Positions 1 to 12,428 of a stretch of 64,000 nt of DNA are shown one piece after another. The DNA lies in contig JADGJP010000059.1 in NCBI GenBank assembly GCA_027603065.1, positions 21,617 through 85,616 on the forward strand, read 5' to 3'. Below the pieces are notes generated by a model. The model made no database searches and was not told the DNA's origin. It saw nothing but the letters and a program-made list of their open reading frames with translations. Numbering within the stretch: the stretch's first letter is position 1; every line of letters starts with the position of its first letter. The position numbers were made by a program, and so were the translations under genes. Source of the stretch: Geranomyces variabilis (lineage: Eukaryota; Chytridiomycota; Chytridiomycetes; Spizellomycetales; Powellomycetaceae).

Positions 1-1139
1 GTTCCCGGCATCCTACTCAGTGGGATGTTCAATACCAGCCGACGTTCACCACACTCACTGGCGACTCCGACCCCTCTACCTCACTGGCCTCGTTCTACCA
101 GTCGCTTTCGGATATCATCGCCACTGAACGCAGTGTGAAAAAGACTAAACCAGCCAAAAAGAAGCGCAGTCGACCCGCGCCATACCAGGTTTGTTTGGGT
201 ATCTATATATTAAAAGAGAGGGAACCTCATCCAAAACGCTGCATCAAAGCCAACATCATCCTGTTCATTGCCTTAAAGAAACCGGTAAAGCCCCACCGTG
301 CCGGGAACCCAGAAGCACAATGGTCACATGACATGTACACGGGCCCTGTGGCCCAGCGGCCGCAGAGAAACGGCGGTGGCAGCGATCTTCGAAAGTTGAT
401 TTCGCAGCGAGCGGGACCGCAAGGCGGGTCGATGATGATTGATCGCCTAGGCCCGATCGGCGGAGGCCCAGTCAGGAATCCCAAGGGACAAGTCGGCGCC
501 GCAAAGCCTCCTATCTCAATCAAAGGTGCCGCGAACACCGCGATTATGATCGAAAATTTGCACCCTGGAACGACTGCGGAGGATACACTGGTATTTGTCG
601 AAAACTCTAAGCGACGGCGATGTGTGAAAGCGCGGACAACAGGCTGATTAGGATATGAGGATCGTAGGTTATCCTCAAGCAGTTCGGTAAAGTTTCACAG
701 TGTCTCATGACCAGCGCGAGCGTTTGCCGAGCAGAATTTGAAAAACCTGAAGCCGCGGCTGCTTGTATTAAAAGGATGAACGGTGCCTCAGCGGATGGTA
801 ACGGAACTGGCAGTTTTGTCCTTCATTGCGGCGTCGATCGCTGACTTTGGAACTTTGATTTGCTTAGGCCGAGTCCTCAAAGTGGGTCACGCGGGTCTGT
901 CTATCCGCGGGGCGGCGACCAGGCACGCGCAGACCGCCAAACAACAAAGTCCATCGGTCGGCGGAGGGATGTACTCTGACCGCCTCACACCAGTAGCAGT
1001 GGGCCCCAGCAAATTGTTTTCTAACCAGGCTAGGGCTATCGTGGGCGGCACCTCAGGCGTAGGCGGGCGGGAGGTCGTCGCAAGGTCGGGAGGCAGGAAG
1101 GGGAAGCGTGATGACACTACGTTTTCTATCACCGTATGA
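1..1139 (+). CDS. RRM-domain RNA-binding protein, 5' partial
   Basis: The gene is cut by the left edge. Exons that keep one frame are about 3-188, 291-590, 668-797 and 868-1139 (stop TGA); the 291 acceptor could also be 279. This gives at least 295 residues. The N-terminal part is basic (KKTKPAKKKRSRP), followed by a Gly/Arg-rich stretch. A single RNA recognition motif then spans roughly residues 145-220: beta-1 AIMIENLHP, then GTTAEDTLVILKQFG, an RNP1-like VCRAEFEKPEAAAACI, and NGASADGRVLKVGHAG, which forms only after splicing 797 to 868. The C-terminal tail is Gly/Ser/Arg-rich and disordered. The arrangement (basic arms around one RRM) resembles ALY/REF/Yra1-type mRNA export adaptors, but the family is not certain. 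Likely role: nuclear RNA binding. Confidence 0.72.
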
Positions 1140-1369
1140 AGGGTGATCGGTGCGGGGCGAGACTTGCATTTGAATGAATAATATTTTCAAAATTCTTGCT
1201 CGCTTTTGCTGACATTAATTACCGGGATGAGCCCAATGGTCTTGTGAGTCATAAAAAGAAACGTGACTCAGCCATTATGTCAGCGGAGCGGGACCGTGAG
1301 TCGACAGCTCTCGGAGCACTCTGTTGCTCAAACACTTATTGAGCCGGTCTCCTCGCACTCCATCATACC

Positions 1370-2802
1370 ATGGGACAATCTATGTCAACACCTCCGACCG
1401 CTACCACCACACTTTCTCTCGACTCCAGCATTCTCGACTATGGCCCTGCATTCATCTCAAAATCTTCCGGCGTGCTTGCCTCCGCCGCGGTGGCTCAAAG
1501 TAACACCATTACCACGCATTCTGCCTTTCCGCCAAGCGAACGTACGCCCGAGGCGATAGAAGCGGGAGAACCACAACCCGATGATGCGGATAAAGCTGGC
1601 GAGGCCGGACACGATGGCAATGCGGCAGCAGGTGGCGTTGAGGAGGAGGAGACGGTGTGCGTTGTTACGAGTCAGCCGCAAGCGATTGCGCAGAGCTTGG
1701 GTGATAGTGACATAGCAAATCTCGAGTGTCCGTATACGGAGGTGAGAGCTTGAGGTGTGTGTCCATTCACAAAGAGCTTGGAGAAGAGCGCATGGGAGTA
1801 GCTGATGGATTTTGTTACCAGTCACCGCCGCCACATAATCCCACCACCCTTCAATCCCGCATCGAGATTCACCGCTCGTCAATCACATACGCTCGTGGGT
1901 GCCTCGCCTTTGCGATCACTACCCTCCGCCCATGCGCTGTGGGCGTGAATGTCACGCCTGATGCTCCTGGGTCCCGTCCGTGGAATTGGATTCGGTCACT
2001 GGGCGCCTCCGACACGGATTCTGGGATTATCAATGTGCCGGCTTGTCCAGCGGGCAAGTGCACTGTCACTGTGAGAGAGAGAATTGGAGCCGATGCTGCC
2101 CAGTCGCAGGCGTTTATGGCGACGTTAGGGGTTTTGGGAGGAGTTGTGGATGTACGGATCGAGGCAACGGTAAGGACCAAAATCATACATTCTTTGGTGG
2201 TTGTGTACAGCTCATGTAGTTTGATCCATTTACAGATTGACGGAATAAGCTATCATTTGCAAGAAATGTATGGAACCGCAGACTCTGATCCAAGTAGCGC
2301 CGAAGCTGGAAATGGCAGCGGCTCTGACTGCACAATCTGTTTGAGCGCACGGCGATGTGTGCTTGTTTTACCATGCCGGCATTTGTGTCTGTGCCGGTCA
2401 TGCGCGGAGGCCGTGCGCACACAAGGGCGGACCGGCGCTGCGGCCGTCAGTGGTGTGCCGAGATGCCCGATTTGCAGGGCTGGTAAGCTACGCGGAATCT
2501 GATCTTTCGCGAAAATGTTGAAAGCTGACTCGTCTGGCATCCCAGTCGTACAATCTCTCCTTCACATCCACACACCCGGCAACGATATCGAAGGCAACGA
2601 GCCGGATAGTAACCAATCCGCAGCCGCCACCACCGTCCGCCCACCGCCATTACCAATCGTACCAGGTCGCAAAGGATCGACGCATTCTGTAGTTGCTGAA
2701 ACGGAGGAGGATGGTGGCGCTGTACCCGGGAGTGTGATGGATATAACTGATGCTGGACATTATCACCTCCAATCTGAAGAGGGACCTTTTGTTTGTAGAT
2801 AA
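1370..2802 (+). CDS. MGRN1/RNF157-type RING E3 ubiquitin ligase
   Basis: Four exons (1370-1741, 1822-2169, 2236-2482, 2546-2802) give a 407-residue protein. It begins MGQS, an N-myristoylation context expected at the start of this family, and then has a Ser/Thr/Pro-rich and acidic leader. The middle (about residues 125-240) is the beta-rich region that precedes the RING in MGRN1 proteins. The C3HC4 RING finger starts near residue 272 with CTIC, continues with CRHLCLC and ends CPICR. Removing the last intron (2483-2545) replaces an early stop at 2502 with VVQSLLHI, the usual sequence after the RING in this family, so the longer model is preferred. Predicted to be a membrane-attached E3 ligase acting in endosomal or signalling ubiquitination. 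The C-terminal tail is not conserved. Confidence 0.85.
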
Positions 2803-3109
2803 CCAATTCTTTTTACCATATGGAGTAGCGAGCTGTCCCCGCGCCGCACATTGAATCCAGACACGCAGGCAACGAGCTATTGACATGTGTCTGAGATGTG
2901 ATATATTCAAAATCATAAGCTAAACGTTTCAGAGTAGAGGCAAAGGGGGAGAGCCTTTATAACAAAGTCCGAGGAAACGAATTGACTTTCGAAAACATAA
3001 AGGGGCGAAGCGTCGCAAGCGGAATATCGCTACGCTGTCCATTCGCCTTTTGCTGCCAATAGCCAGCTTAAAAAAAAAAAGAAACGGGTTCATCAGTACG
3101 CTACAAACA
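2803..3109. other. Intergenic gap between convergent genes
   Basis: This 307-base stretch separates the ends of two convergent genes and should hold both 3' untranslated regions. It contains a 10-base A run near 3071. No gene, tRNA or repeat was recognised. Confidence 0.6.
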
Positions 3110-4593
3110 CTACAGGGAATCTGCACACTCTTGCGGAGGCGGATTGCGGGCCGGCTTACCCCAAACGAGCTTGTTCATCCGCCCCTTCCGACTCTGCACC
3201 ACATCCAACTCGGCACAAAACCGTACTCCGCCGCCGCGATGATCGTGCGCTGTCAAATCAAGACTAACGCGCCGGCCATCGAGCTCATACGTGCCAAGCA
3301 TCAACCCCTTTTGGCGAAAATCTTGCGCGCCGAGGAGCTTGACGGCCGCTGCGGGCTCCAATGTCGTAGTCCAAAATGCAACTCGGTTGACAGGCATCCC
3401 TGCATTGTTGTTATTGTTTTGTTCGTCATCGGTAAAGAACCGCACGTAGCGGAAATACGACACGAGGTGGACGGGCGCGTAGTAGCTCTCAATCGCCTGC
3501 CCTTGGCGAACATAGTTTATGCGCGAAATAAACAAACCATCGCGGCGGATGCGTGGTCGTAAACGCCACATTTCTGACCAGCTGTTGTTGTACTGTGGGA
3601 GTTCAAGTGATAGTGGTGACAGTGGTGGTGGTATTAGTGGCGAATCAATGTTGTCATATTGGAAACTGCTGTGCCGGTGGTGGGAGTCCTGCATGTACTG
3701 CTGAGGCCGATGCACGCGCTCGCACACCGCCCGCCAAACGCTCTGCTCTGCACACAGCACAAACATCTTTTTCGACACGAGCGACAACGGGCAAATCGCG
3801 CTCTGCCCTTGCAGAAGAATCGCCCACACAATAATCTGCGAGATCAACTCATTAGGTAACAGAAAAAACTTTGACTTGCGCGCGGGTCGTAGTGGAGAGA
3901 ACCCGACGTTCAGCGCGCGGAACTGTGCGACGAGGCTGTCGTCGTCGCCTCCTGAATTTGATGCTGTGGTTTGTGCGGCGGGAGGGTTGATGGTTGGAGC
4001 AGCCAAATCGTAGTAGGTGAACAGGTTTGCGCTTGGATCATCGGCTAGCGGCCGTGGAGGAAGCTCGCGGAACTTTTTCTCCACATCTGGATCAAGACGG
4101 TGGGCTTCGCGATAGAACTTGAGCGCTTCAGCGAGGTTGCCCATTCTACAAGGAGGCGAGCCGATTTTAACCCGTTTGGAACGATAGACATGCAGGCAAA
4201 CATGAGAATGCTCTTCGCCTACCTCTCATAGCGAGTTCCCGCCGAATACGCTGCTATCGCCGGACTCTCCTCCCGCGTATTTGGTGGTTTTGAGGGCGTG
4301 GCAAAAGCATTCGTATCATTCACTGTGCTTGCAGGCTTAGCACTCTTCGCCGGCGGCACCACAGATGGCCCATCAGCGGCGGAAAGCGGTACGGCAACAT
4401 CCTGCTTTCGAGCCAGCGGTTTTCGCGGAGATGCGAGCGGGGCCGATGTTGACGAGGACGCGGGAGTGCCACTTTTGCTCCCGTCGGTATCGCCGGTGGG
4501 AACAGCCTTGTGCTGTGCGGACACTTCTGCCTTCCATGTATTTCGGAACGAGCTGAGCTCTGCCTCGCCCACGGGAACATGGTCAATGTCCAT
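3110..4593 (-). CDS. FBXO9/Hrt3/Pof7-type F-box protein
   Basis: Two exons (4593-4223 and 4145-3110, read on the minus strand) give 468 residues. The first exon has the family N-terminus with FRNTWKAEV and a disordered Ser/Ala/Pro region. The splice creates the TPR-like helix pair YERMGNLAEALKFYREAHR, typical of FBXO9. The F-box follows at about residues 215-260 (LLPNELISQIIVWAIL then SLVSKKMFVLCAEQSVWRAVC). The C-terminal half carries the conserved module with WRLRPRIRRDGLFISRINYVRQG, a beta-rich domain found in FBXO9/Hrt3. Such proteins are substrate receptors of SCF (Skp1-cullin-F-box) ubiquitin ligases. It is divergent from the adenylosuccinate lyase gene, across a 710-base gap. Confidence 0.92.
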
Positions 4594-5303
4594 GGTCGTT
4601 TTTTCCGGTATGTGAGGAAGCGGAGGAGAACCGCGCGTCCTCCGCGCAGCTGGTCTGGCAGCTGGTCAAAACCCCTTCCCTCAAGTGGACATGACCTACA
4701 CGTCCCGCAGCTTCAGACTTGGCACTTGAGTCCGGTTGTTAGGCCCGGGGGAATTCCTCGTGAAGGCTGTGTGCAGTTCAGGGCAAGAAGAGTAGAATTG
4801 TTCTATTTTATGCTATCAGCGACAGCCCTCTACATATTCTTGTGCCGGCAAGCCCGTTGGCAAAGGATAGGACGGCCAATGCAGGCGGTAACAAAGGAAT
4901 GCACGTCCTCCGTTTCGGATGAGGCATGGAAAAGCCGACGAACGAAGCGGCATCGGTTAGCGAGCTGGCAGACCTGGCGGATCCTCCAGTTTGTGAACAA
5001 TGATTTCACCCGCTTTTCTTGTCCGCCCAGTAATCACCGCGTATATGGGGGTTGTCAGGTGAAAGAGGCAGACAGAGGCTTCAATATCGTCTGTGGAGCT
5101 CTTGTATCCTCCGGCTGAGAGAGGAAATAAGCCATTTCGCATACCTGTCAACTTGGGAAAAAAATGGTGTTACGGGAAAGCGAGGGTTGTTAAAACAGTC
5201 TGCGCGGGTCGCGACTCGGGATGCACTGATTTTTTTTCTCGCCGTTGCCACCCCACTCTTTGCACTGCACTCATCCCTTGTCCCTCATCCACAAGCGTTC
5301 ACA
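4594..5303. promoter_or_regulatory. Divergent promoter region (F-box gene / ADE13)
   Basis: A 710-base gap lies between the divergent starts of the F-box gene and adenylosuccinate lyase. A long open frame runs in from 5052 into ADE13, but the sequence before the ATG at 5304 does not resemble the enzyme, so it is read as leader. No TATA box stands out. Confidence 0.5.
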
Positions 5304-6749
5304 ATGTCCGATCACTCCCGCTACTCATCGCCGCTGACCTCCCGATATGCGTCGCCAGAAATGGCATACAACTTTTCTGACGACAAAAAGTTTGGCACCT
5401 GGCGCCAACTGTGGGTCACCCTGGCGAAGGCCGAGCACCAGCTTGGGCTCAAGGATGTCACTTCCGAAGCGATTGCAGAGATGGAGGCCAATATCGCGCC
5501 CATCGACTATGTGCTCGCGGCCGAGGAGGAGAAGAAGCGTCGTCACGATGTCATGGCACACGTGCACACCTTTGGCGTTGCAGCGCCCAAAGCCGCCGGC
5601 ATCATTCACCTCGGCGCGACTTCGTGCTATGTAACCGACAACTCGGAGCTCATTATGATGCGCGATGGGCTGGAAATCCTGCTGGGCAAGCTGGCGGGTG
5701 TTATTACCGTCCTGGCCAACTTTGCCGACGAGCACAAGAACCTTCCGGCGCTTGGCTTTACGCACTTCCAGCCCGCCCAGCTGACGACTGTGGGCAAGCG
5801 CGCGACATTGTGGCTCCAAGAGTTGCTGATGGACCTGCGCAACATCTCGCGCGCACGCGCTGACCTGCGCTTCCGCGGCGTGAAGGGCACAACGGGCACG
5901 CAGGCTTCCTTCCTCGCGTTGTTTGACAACAACCACGAGCAAGTTGAGAAACTCGACGAGCTCGTGACTGAGATGTCGGGTTTCCCAGGCGCCTACCCCG
6001 TCACTGGACAGACCTACACCCGCAAAGTTGACCTCGACGTGCTGAACGCGCTGGCGTCCTTTGGTGCCACCGCGCATAAAATTGCGACTGACATTCGGCT
6101 GCTCGCGCACCTCAAGGAAATTGAGGAGCCGTTTGAGAAGGACCAGATTGGCTCGTCGGCCATGGCTTACAAGCGCAACCCCATGCGGTCAGAGCGCGTG
6201 TGCTCGCTCGCGCGCCATCTGGTTGTGCTAGTCGGTAACGCGCAACAAACGGCAGCAACGCAGTGGCTCGAACGCACCCTCGACGACTCGGCCAATCGCC
6301 GCATCTCGATTCCGGAGGCCTTCCTCACGGCCGACATCCTCCTCTCCTTGCTCCAAAACATCTTTTCCGGCATGGTAGTGTACCCTGCCATCATTGCCCG
6401 CCGCATCTCGCAGGAGCTGCCCTTCATGGCGACTGAAAATGTCATCATGGCTATGGTCAAGCGCGGCGGTGATAGGCAGGTTTGCCACGAGCACATCCGT
6501 GTGCTCTCTCACCAATCGGCTGCGCGCGTCAAGCAGCAAGGCCTGGAAAACGACTTGATCGAGCGCATTCGCAATGAGCCGTATTTTGCGCCCGTGCTGG
6601 CTGATCTTGACAAGCTGATTGACCCGTCCACATTTGTGGGCCGTGCGCCGCAGCAGGTTGAGAAGTTCTTGAAGGTGGATGTCAAGCAGGCGCTGGAGCC
6701 GTACAAGGAGCGGCTAGCAAAGCTGCAGCATGTTGAGCTTAATGTATAG
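5304..6749 (+). CDS. ADE13: Adenylosuccinate lyase
   Basis: Intronless, 481 residues, matching the usual length of eukaryotic adenylosuccinate lyase (yeast Ade13 is about 482). It catalyses two steps of purine synthesis: SAICAR to AICAR plus fumarate, and adenylosuccinate to AMP plus fumarate. It is a cytosolic homotetramer of the fumarase/aspartase superfamily. The superfamily signature is present as [15 protein letters not shown] near residue 290, and the substrate-binding histidine regions HDVMAHVH and [10 protein letters not shown] and the GFTHFQPAQ segment are intact. The start at 5304 was chosen because it gives [17 protein letters not shown], the typical beginning of the family; the frame is open upstream to 5052. 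Confidence 0.97.
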   Translation: MSDHSRYSSPLTSRYASPEMAYNFSDDKKFGTWRQLWVTLAKAEHQLGLKDVTSEAIAEMEANIAPIDYVLAAEEEKKRRHDVMAHVHTFGVAAPKAAGIIHLGATSCYVTDNSELIMMRDGLEILLGKLAGVITVLANFADEHKNLPALGFTHFQPAQLTTVGKRATLWLQELLMDLRNISRARADLRFRGVKGTTGTQASFLALFDNNHEQVEKLDELVTEMSGFPGAYPVTGQTYTRKVDLDVLNALASFGATAHKIATDIRLLAHLKEIEEPFEKDQIGSSAMAYKRNPMRSERVCSLARHLVVLVGNAQQTAATQWLERTLDDSANRRISIPEAFLTADILLSLLQNIFSGMVVYPAIIARRISQELPFMATENVIMAMVKRGGDRQVCHEHIRVLSHQSAARVKQQGLENDLIERIRNEPYFAPVLADLDKLIDPSTFVGRAPQQVEKFLKVDVKQALEPYKERLAKLQHVELNV

Positions 6750-6932
6750 CCGAGCATCAGAAGTTTATAGGCACCCACACTGATTATTACAATATATACA
6801 TTTCGCGTTTGTTTTTGAGTGCGTAGTCTTCAAATTCTGGCTTCGCTCGGCGCGCATTCGCGCGTAGCCAAAAAGACGCGCGACGCGTCATTAATGGGGA
6901 CCGCTGTCCAAAAAACTTTCCGACCTTCCACA

Positions 6933-8790
6933 ATGAAACTGCGCGCGCGAACAACCCACCGAATCGCAGGGTTCGCGCTCTTTCTCCTACCAGTATTTGT
7001 CTTGCACTTCCATATCTCGAAAGAACGGCAGGCGCGCTTGCAGCGCGTTAATTCAAGTGTTGTGCGATGGACGGCGTGGGAGCCGTCCGACGCGCAACCA
7101 CAAGAGTGCTCCAACGCATGGCAAGAACAACCAGACGCGGAATCGTTTCGCGCTCTGCTAGCAGGAACGGAACATGGAGCGTTGGTGCTCCCTTGGTTGG
7201 GCACGGCTAAATTTGTTACAGGCCCGGGCAAGAACCTATGCGGCTGGGTCGCTATCAAGGGCGAGCGAGGCCGGTTTACCGTCCAAGGCCGGCCGTTTTC
7301 GCGTGTGGATGGGGCGCCCGGTGACGGCGAGGATATGATCCGCAACCCAGCGCATCTCGACTTTCCGCCAGATGGCGTTTCTGTCCGGGCGGTTGGAATG
7401 GAAAACGGCTTCGATACGCTGATCGAGGTGTCCGACAAGTTCATTGCTTTCGAGCATGATCTGATAGAATATCGCCTGTACCACACATCAGTGACCCTCC
7501 GGGATCCGGATACATATAAGCTGAGCGTTCTTTTGGAATATCGCGGACTGGACAATCTCGGCGACCTTGAGGATGCGGGACGAACGCCTCCGATATCTTT
7601 GCCGACAATTGTAAGCAAAGATGCCAAAACCTTGCTGGAATCGGTAAAAGTGACCGGTAAACGAATCGACCGATCAACTTATCTTGGACTGCCAAAGTGT
7701 ACGGGCGCTGACCATGTTGGTCGATGGGTTAATGCGACCTGGCTTAAAAAGCCGCTGATAGCGTCATCATGGACCTCCGAAGATGAAGCGGTCCGGGAGG
7801 ACCTTGCCGAGCCTTTGGAGAGCTACGATGGGCAGGTCTGGGTTCCTTACGAGTGCAGATACCAGCGTTGGACGTATGGGGCATTCCGAGAACGGTGCTT
7901 GACCAAATGGCATAAGGTTACTCACTGGATCGGAGATACAAACCTTCAAAGATCATTGAAGGCTCTTACTACTGGCGGAGCCTGGTGTCGCGAATGGTAC
8001 GACGAGGTATGAGCACTTGTCTTTTTTTAAAACTCGTGGCGTCGCTGATTCTCAACTTCCCGTTTTGCAGAACTCGCGTGAATGCCAATGTCAAGACAAA
8101 GAGCTGGCTGTCCCTCATCTACAAGAAGAAATTCCTTCTTGGAGCATTATTCCATATCTGCCGGCATACAAGAATGGAAATGCCACATTTATTTTGGGGC
8201 TTACAGAATCCCTGCAACCAAATCACTACAAATCGTGGAGTTGGAAGGACACCCGTGAACTGACACCAGAGAAATCGCCAGCTGGAAACACTGACGTCCC
8301 AACGGTATTTAGCTGCCACAAGTCTGCCGCTGATAGCAAAAATTATGCTTATTCCTTGTTTTGTTTTTGTATTTAGATGGTTATCATTAATCTCCCGCGG
8401 CTCGACACAATGCCTTTATCAAGACCGCTTCCTGAGCTTCTCGATAGTTTTCAAGCTCTTATTCCGCACCTACACACCAAATATGCAATCCGCAGCATAC
8501 CCATCGTCATTCGTACGCCACAGTACTCGCCGAATCCAGCGCGGGCGCGAACGAAGATTATCTCGCGGTACTTTGTCGAGCTCTTAGTCGCTGGACTTCG
8601 GCCGACAACGGCGGTGCACGTGTGGGACGTGCATCAATTGAGCGAGCAAGCCAGTGCCCCGGCACGCACCCGGCTCGCACAATGCAATCTAGGCCACACC
8701 AGTCGTGACCTTGTTGACTGGGAGAACCTGGCTCTAATGAACTTAATGTGCAATGAGCAGCTTGCGGAGGAGATGGCGCAACATATCTGA
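6933..8790 (+). CDS. Type II membrane protein with NXPE/PC-esterase-like domain
   Basis: Three exons (6933-8006, 8071-8304, 8377-8790) give about 573 residues. The N-terminus is a short basic segment followed by one hydrophobic helix (IAGFALFLLPVFVL), as in Golgi type II enzymes. The region up to about residue 250 could be a beta-sandwich. Then comes a block typical of NXPE/PC-esterase proteins: CTGADHVGRWV, VPYECRYQRWTYGAFRERCL, then WIGDTNLQRSL, where relatives have GDS, and a C-terminal VWDVHQL that may be the distant Asp/His part of the active site. Members transfer or remove acyl groups on glycans; substrate and activity here are unknown. The usual Ser after GD is Thr. The ATG at 6933 has a better context than an in-frame ATG at 6894. 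Confidence 0.6.
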
Positions 8791-9942
8791 AGCGAGCGCA
8801 AACGTCCCCATGCGCCTCGCTTTCCGCGCAACAAATCTGAGGCAAACTATACCCGGCAGCCACGAGCCACCAGAAACTGAGATGCTGTTCTGCTCGATAA
8901 TAGAATTTCTTTCGAATGCCCGTTTATGTTTTGAGACCCGCAAAGTGTAAGAGAAAATCGACAGCACTGGTCACGTGATCTTTTCTTGCGCCTCGGTATA
9001 AAAACGAGCGTCGAGGCCGCCCCCTCCTGACATTCCGAAATCGTACCCGCCGCGACTAAGTTTTTTGACCTTCAATGACCGACTCCAAGACACAATAGGC
9101 GGCCGACCGCGAGGCCGCATTGATACTCGGCTCGCGGTTTCGGCGGATTGCTTATAGGTACGTCTATCCGGTTTCAGTAGAGAGGGGTGGCCGCTGGCCA
9201 AGGATGATATTTGCATATCCTACATGTTTCAAGACGGGACTGAATGGCCGCAAGGCCGTGATTGATACGCATCCCGACTGATGGCCAGCAGCGCATCCGC
9301 CATTCGCTTGTGCTATGAAGCGCTTCGTTCTTATGCGTTTCATTCTTCCTAGATTTACCTAAAATCGATCGCTCGAACACCTTGTATCCTTCATGGGCCC
9401 TTCAAGCAGCTTGCATACGAGTGGCGCTCGAGCAAGCTGGATTTGCGGTGAGAAAGGTAAGGAGGTTGCAGTATCAGCTCAGACTATAAAGAAGATATGG
9501 CTAGACGTAAAGTTGCGAAATAATACATTCAAACTCGTCTCATGCTGTCAATACTGTGCATTCTCGCGGATTTGGGATTTATGACGGCTGCAGACAGTGG
9601 CAAACTGGCAATCCACACCGTAAACCTAGCCGGCCCTTCCCTCGTCCGGCCCTCCCGCTCTTTCTAAGTAAAATTCTGGCTTGTTTTTGCTGCCCGGTTC
9701 GCGCTCCTGTTTTTTTCTAAATAAAAATGTGCGCAGCAGCAACAAGCAACCTTGTAGGGGGGAGGGTGGGTGGAGACGGCGGTGGGAGGACGCAATGAGT
9801 TGAGATGATCGCCAATAGAGGGGCGTGACTCACAAAAAAATCGGGAGTGAGTTTGTCATTCGTAACCCACTAGCTCCACCTGCTCTTCGTCACTTGTCTC
9901 GGAAGTCAACCTGCTTGCTAGAGTACACTATAGAGCGACAGA
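8791..9942. other. Intergenic region upstream of TrpGCF
   Basis: This 1.15-kb stretch has no convincing gene on either strand. It contains an 8-bp palindrome TCACGTGA at 8971-8978 followed by TATAAAAA at 8997-9004, two loosely similar segments near 9099-9133 and 9244-9278, and AT-rich and G-rich tracts before the TrpGCF start. Short open frames here look like chance. Confidence 0.5.
8971..9004. promoter_or_regulatory. E-box-type palindrome with adjacent TATA-like element
   Basis: TCACGTGA is a perfect palindrome containing the CACGTG core bound by bHLH factors (Cbf1/Pho4/USF type). A TATAAAAA lies about 20 bases downstream. The combination looks like a promoter pointing right, but no gene start follows within the next few hundred bases; the role is unclear. 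Confidence 0.3.
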
Positions 9943-12380
9943 ATGGCAGACCCGCTACCACGCACAAAGACCTTGCTGATAGACAACTACGACTCGTTCA
10001 CATGGTAGGACTGTGATCACCCAAACGACGGGGTCCGCTGATAATTGACCCGCCTTTCTTGCTATTAACTAGGAATGTGTACCAGTACCTCTCCGAGATG
10101 GGCGCGGACGTTGTCGTTTACCGTAATGACCAAGTCTCTCTTGAGGAATGCATTGCCCTTAACCCGCGCAACGTGGTGATCTCGCCAGGGCCCGGTCGCC
10201 CGGCCGACGCTGCAATTTCCAACGACGTTATACGCCACTTTGCTGGAAAAGTCCCTGTACTCGGTGTCTGTCTTGGCGAGCAGTGCATGTACGAAATCTG
10301 GGGTGGGACGGTCACGTACGCTGGCGAAATTGTGCATGGCAAGACGACTCCGGTTCTCCATGATGGAAAGGGATTGTACGAGGGCGTCGAGCAAGGAATT
10401 GAATGCACGCGGTATCACTCGCTCGCCGGAGACCCAAAGACTCTACCCGCTGAACTCGTGCTTACCAGCTGGATTGAGGGGGGAATGGTTATGGGTGTTC
10501 GGCACCGGGAATACGTCGTCGAGGGCGTGCAGTACCACCCGGAGAGTATCGCAAGCGAGGGAGGCCGCAAGATATTTGCTAACTTTCTCAAATGGGAGGG
10601 CGGCACCTGGGCTGATTTGAAGATGCGCGACGATCTTGTGAAATGGCCCTCGCCGGTAAGGGCCGCCGGAAAGTCACGACCTGGCGACGGCATTGCATTG
10701 TCCGAGGTCTCCAAGATGAACTCTACCGGTGCAACTGGAACGGCGTCCAATGAGAAGAAAACTATTCTCGAGACCATTCATGACCAGCGATTGCGTGATG
10801 TCCGTCACGCCGCCGCCCAGCCGGGCCAATCTCACTTTCATCTGCAACGGTCCATCGCACTCGGCCTCGCACCGTCAAACATCGACTTTGCCGCGCGAAT
10901 CCTCGCATCCGCGCAACCCGTCGCCATCATGGGAGAGATCAAGCGGGCTTCGCCTTCCAAGGGTGACATTGACATAGGCGCCCATGCGGCAACGCAAGCA
11001 CTCCAATATGCACACGGCAGGGCAGCTGTGATATCCGTTTTGACTGAGCCTACCTGGTTCAAGGGATCGCTCGAAGATATGCGTCAGGTCCGTGCTGCGC
11101 TCGACACGGTGCCAAATCGGCCCGCAGTCCTGCGCAAGGACTTCATTGTAGACCGCTATCAAGTGCTAGAGGCTCGGCTGTACGGCGCGGACACGCTACT
11201 TCTTATCGTTGCGATTTTGACCGACGCTCAAATTGCTGACTTGCTAGCCTATTCTCGGGCTCTTGGAATGGAACCCATGGTTGAGGTTGCAAATGAGGCC
11301 GAGATGCGGCGAGCCATTGACCTTGGTTCGAAGGTCATTGGCGTCAACAACCGCGACCTGCATACGTTTGCGATGGACATGGAACGGACGTCCAACCTCA
11401 GTAGCATGGTCCCGCAAGGGGTTATCCTTGTGGCGCTGAGCGGCATCACTGGCCGCAAGGATGTCGAGGTTTACGTGAAGGGCGGTGCTAAAGCCGTTTT
11501 GGTCGGCGAAGCCTTGATGCGCAGTCCCGACAAGGGTGCGTTCATTGGTAATCTACTTGGTGTCGCGCAGACTGCCGACAAATACAGTGCTGCTTCTACA
11601 GGCCCACTTATTAAAATGTGCGGCATAACCAGCGCGGAAGACGCCATTGCTGCCACGGAGGCTGGTGCCAACATTCTCGGCCTCATCTTCGCGAAGAGCG
11701 CGCGGAATGTCACTCCAGATCGCGCGGGAGAGATTGCTGCTGGCCTATACAAGCATCTGGGAGTCACTGCTGAGGAGTCTAGGAAAAGGCCACTAGTCCT
11801 GCCGATCCCGGCGGCGGGATCGCGGACTCCGACATTCCTCTCAAACTCAGAGCTGCGCACTGCCGTGGCTGGACGAAAGGTTCCCCTCCTTGTCGGGGTG
11901 TTTTCCAACCACTCTGCAGCCGAAATCCGTTCCATCATCGAGACGGTAGGGCTGGACCTCATCCAGTTTCACGGGGACGAGCCTGCAGACTCAGCCTTCC
12001 TGCTCCCCCGCCCGGTAATCAAGGCCATCCACGTGTTCCCGACCGACACAGCGGCGTCCGTCCTCGCCAAAGTCCGGGATCCGACATACGTGGGACTTGG
12101 AGGCGTGCTGTTAGACTCGGCCGCTACCGGTGTTGTTCAGCAGGGCGGCAGTGGCGCGGTTTTCGACTGGAGCGTTGCTGCACAAGTGGAGCGGGCTGGT
12201 GTACCGCTGTGGCTCGCCGGCGGGCTGGCCGTCGGAAACGTGGCTGAAGCGGTAAAGCAGGTGCGGCCAACCGTTGTCGATGTCTGCAGCGGTGTGGAAG
12301 TTGATGGAAAGAAGGGAGTGAAAGACGCAACAAAGATGGAGTTATTCGTGAAAGCAGTCCGAGAATCATCGACGTTATAA
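9943..12380 (+). CDS. Trifunctional tryptophan synthesis enzyme (TrpG-TrpC-TrpF)
   Basis: Two exons (9943-10004 and 10073-12380) give 789 residues. The splice joins LLIDNYDSFTW to NVYQYLSEMGA, the standard start of the glutamine amidotransferase domain. TrpG (about 1-220) has the catalytic Cys in GVCLGEQCMYEIWGG and His/Glu in GVQYHPES. Indole-3-glycerol-phosphate synthase (about 245-510) has GEIKRASPSKGDI, VLRKDFIVD and VLVGEALMRS. Phosphoribosylanthranilate isomerase (about 525-789) has IKMCGITSAEDA, LIQFHGDE and WLAGGLAVGNV. This is the common fungal fusion: it supplies amidotransferase activity to anthranilate synthase and performs two later steps toward tryptophan. All three active-site sets appear intact. 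It converges with ODAD3, ends 48 bases apart. Confidence 0.97.
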
Positions 12381-12428
12381 ATCGATTACTTAGATCAGTT
12401 TAAAAAGAGCACCCTGCATCACATTTAT

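Noticed and set aside
135-647. Long single frame read as one 170-residue protein
   Set aside because: It runs through two introns; the spliced RRM model explains the conserved sequence better.
4510-5118. 202-codon plus-strand frame between the F-box gene and ADE13
   Set aside because: It overlaps the F-box first exon on the other strand and shows no domain.
9099-9278. Pair of similar GGCCGC...TTGATAC segments
   Set aside because: Similarity is short and imperfect; no target-site duplication or terminal repeat suggests a mobile element.
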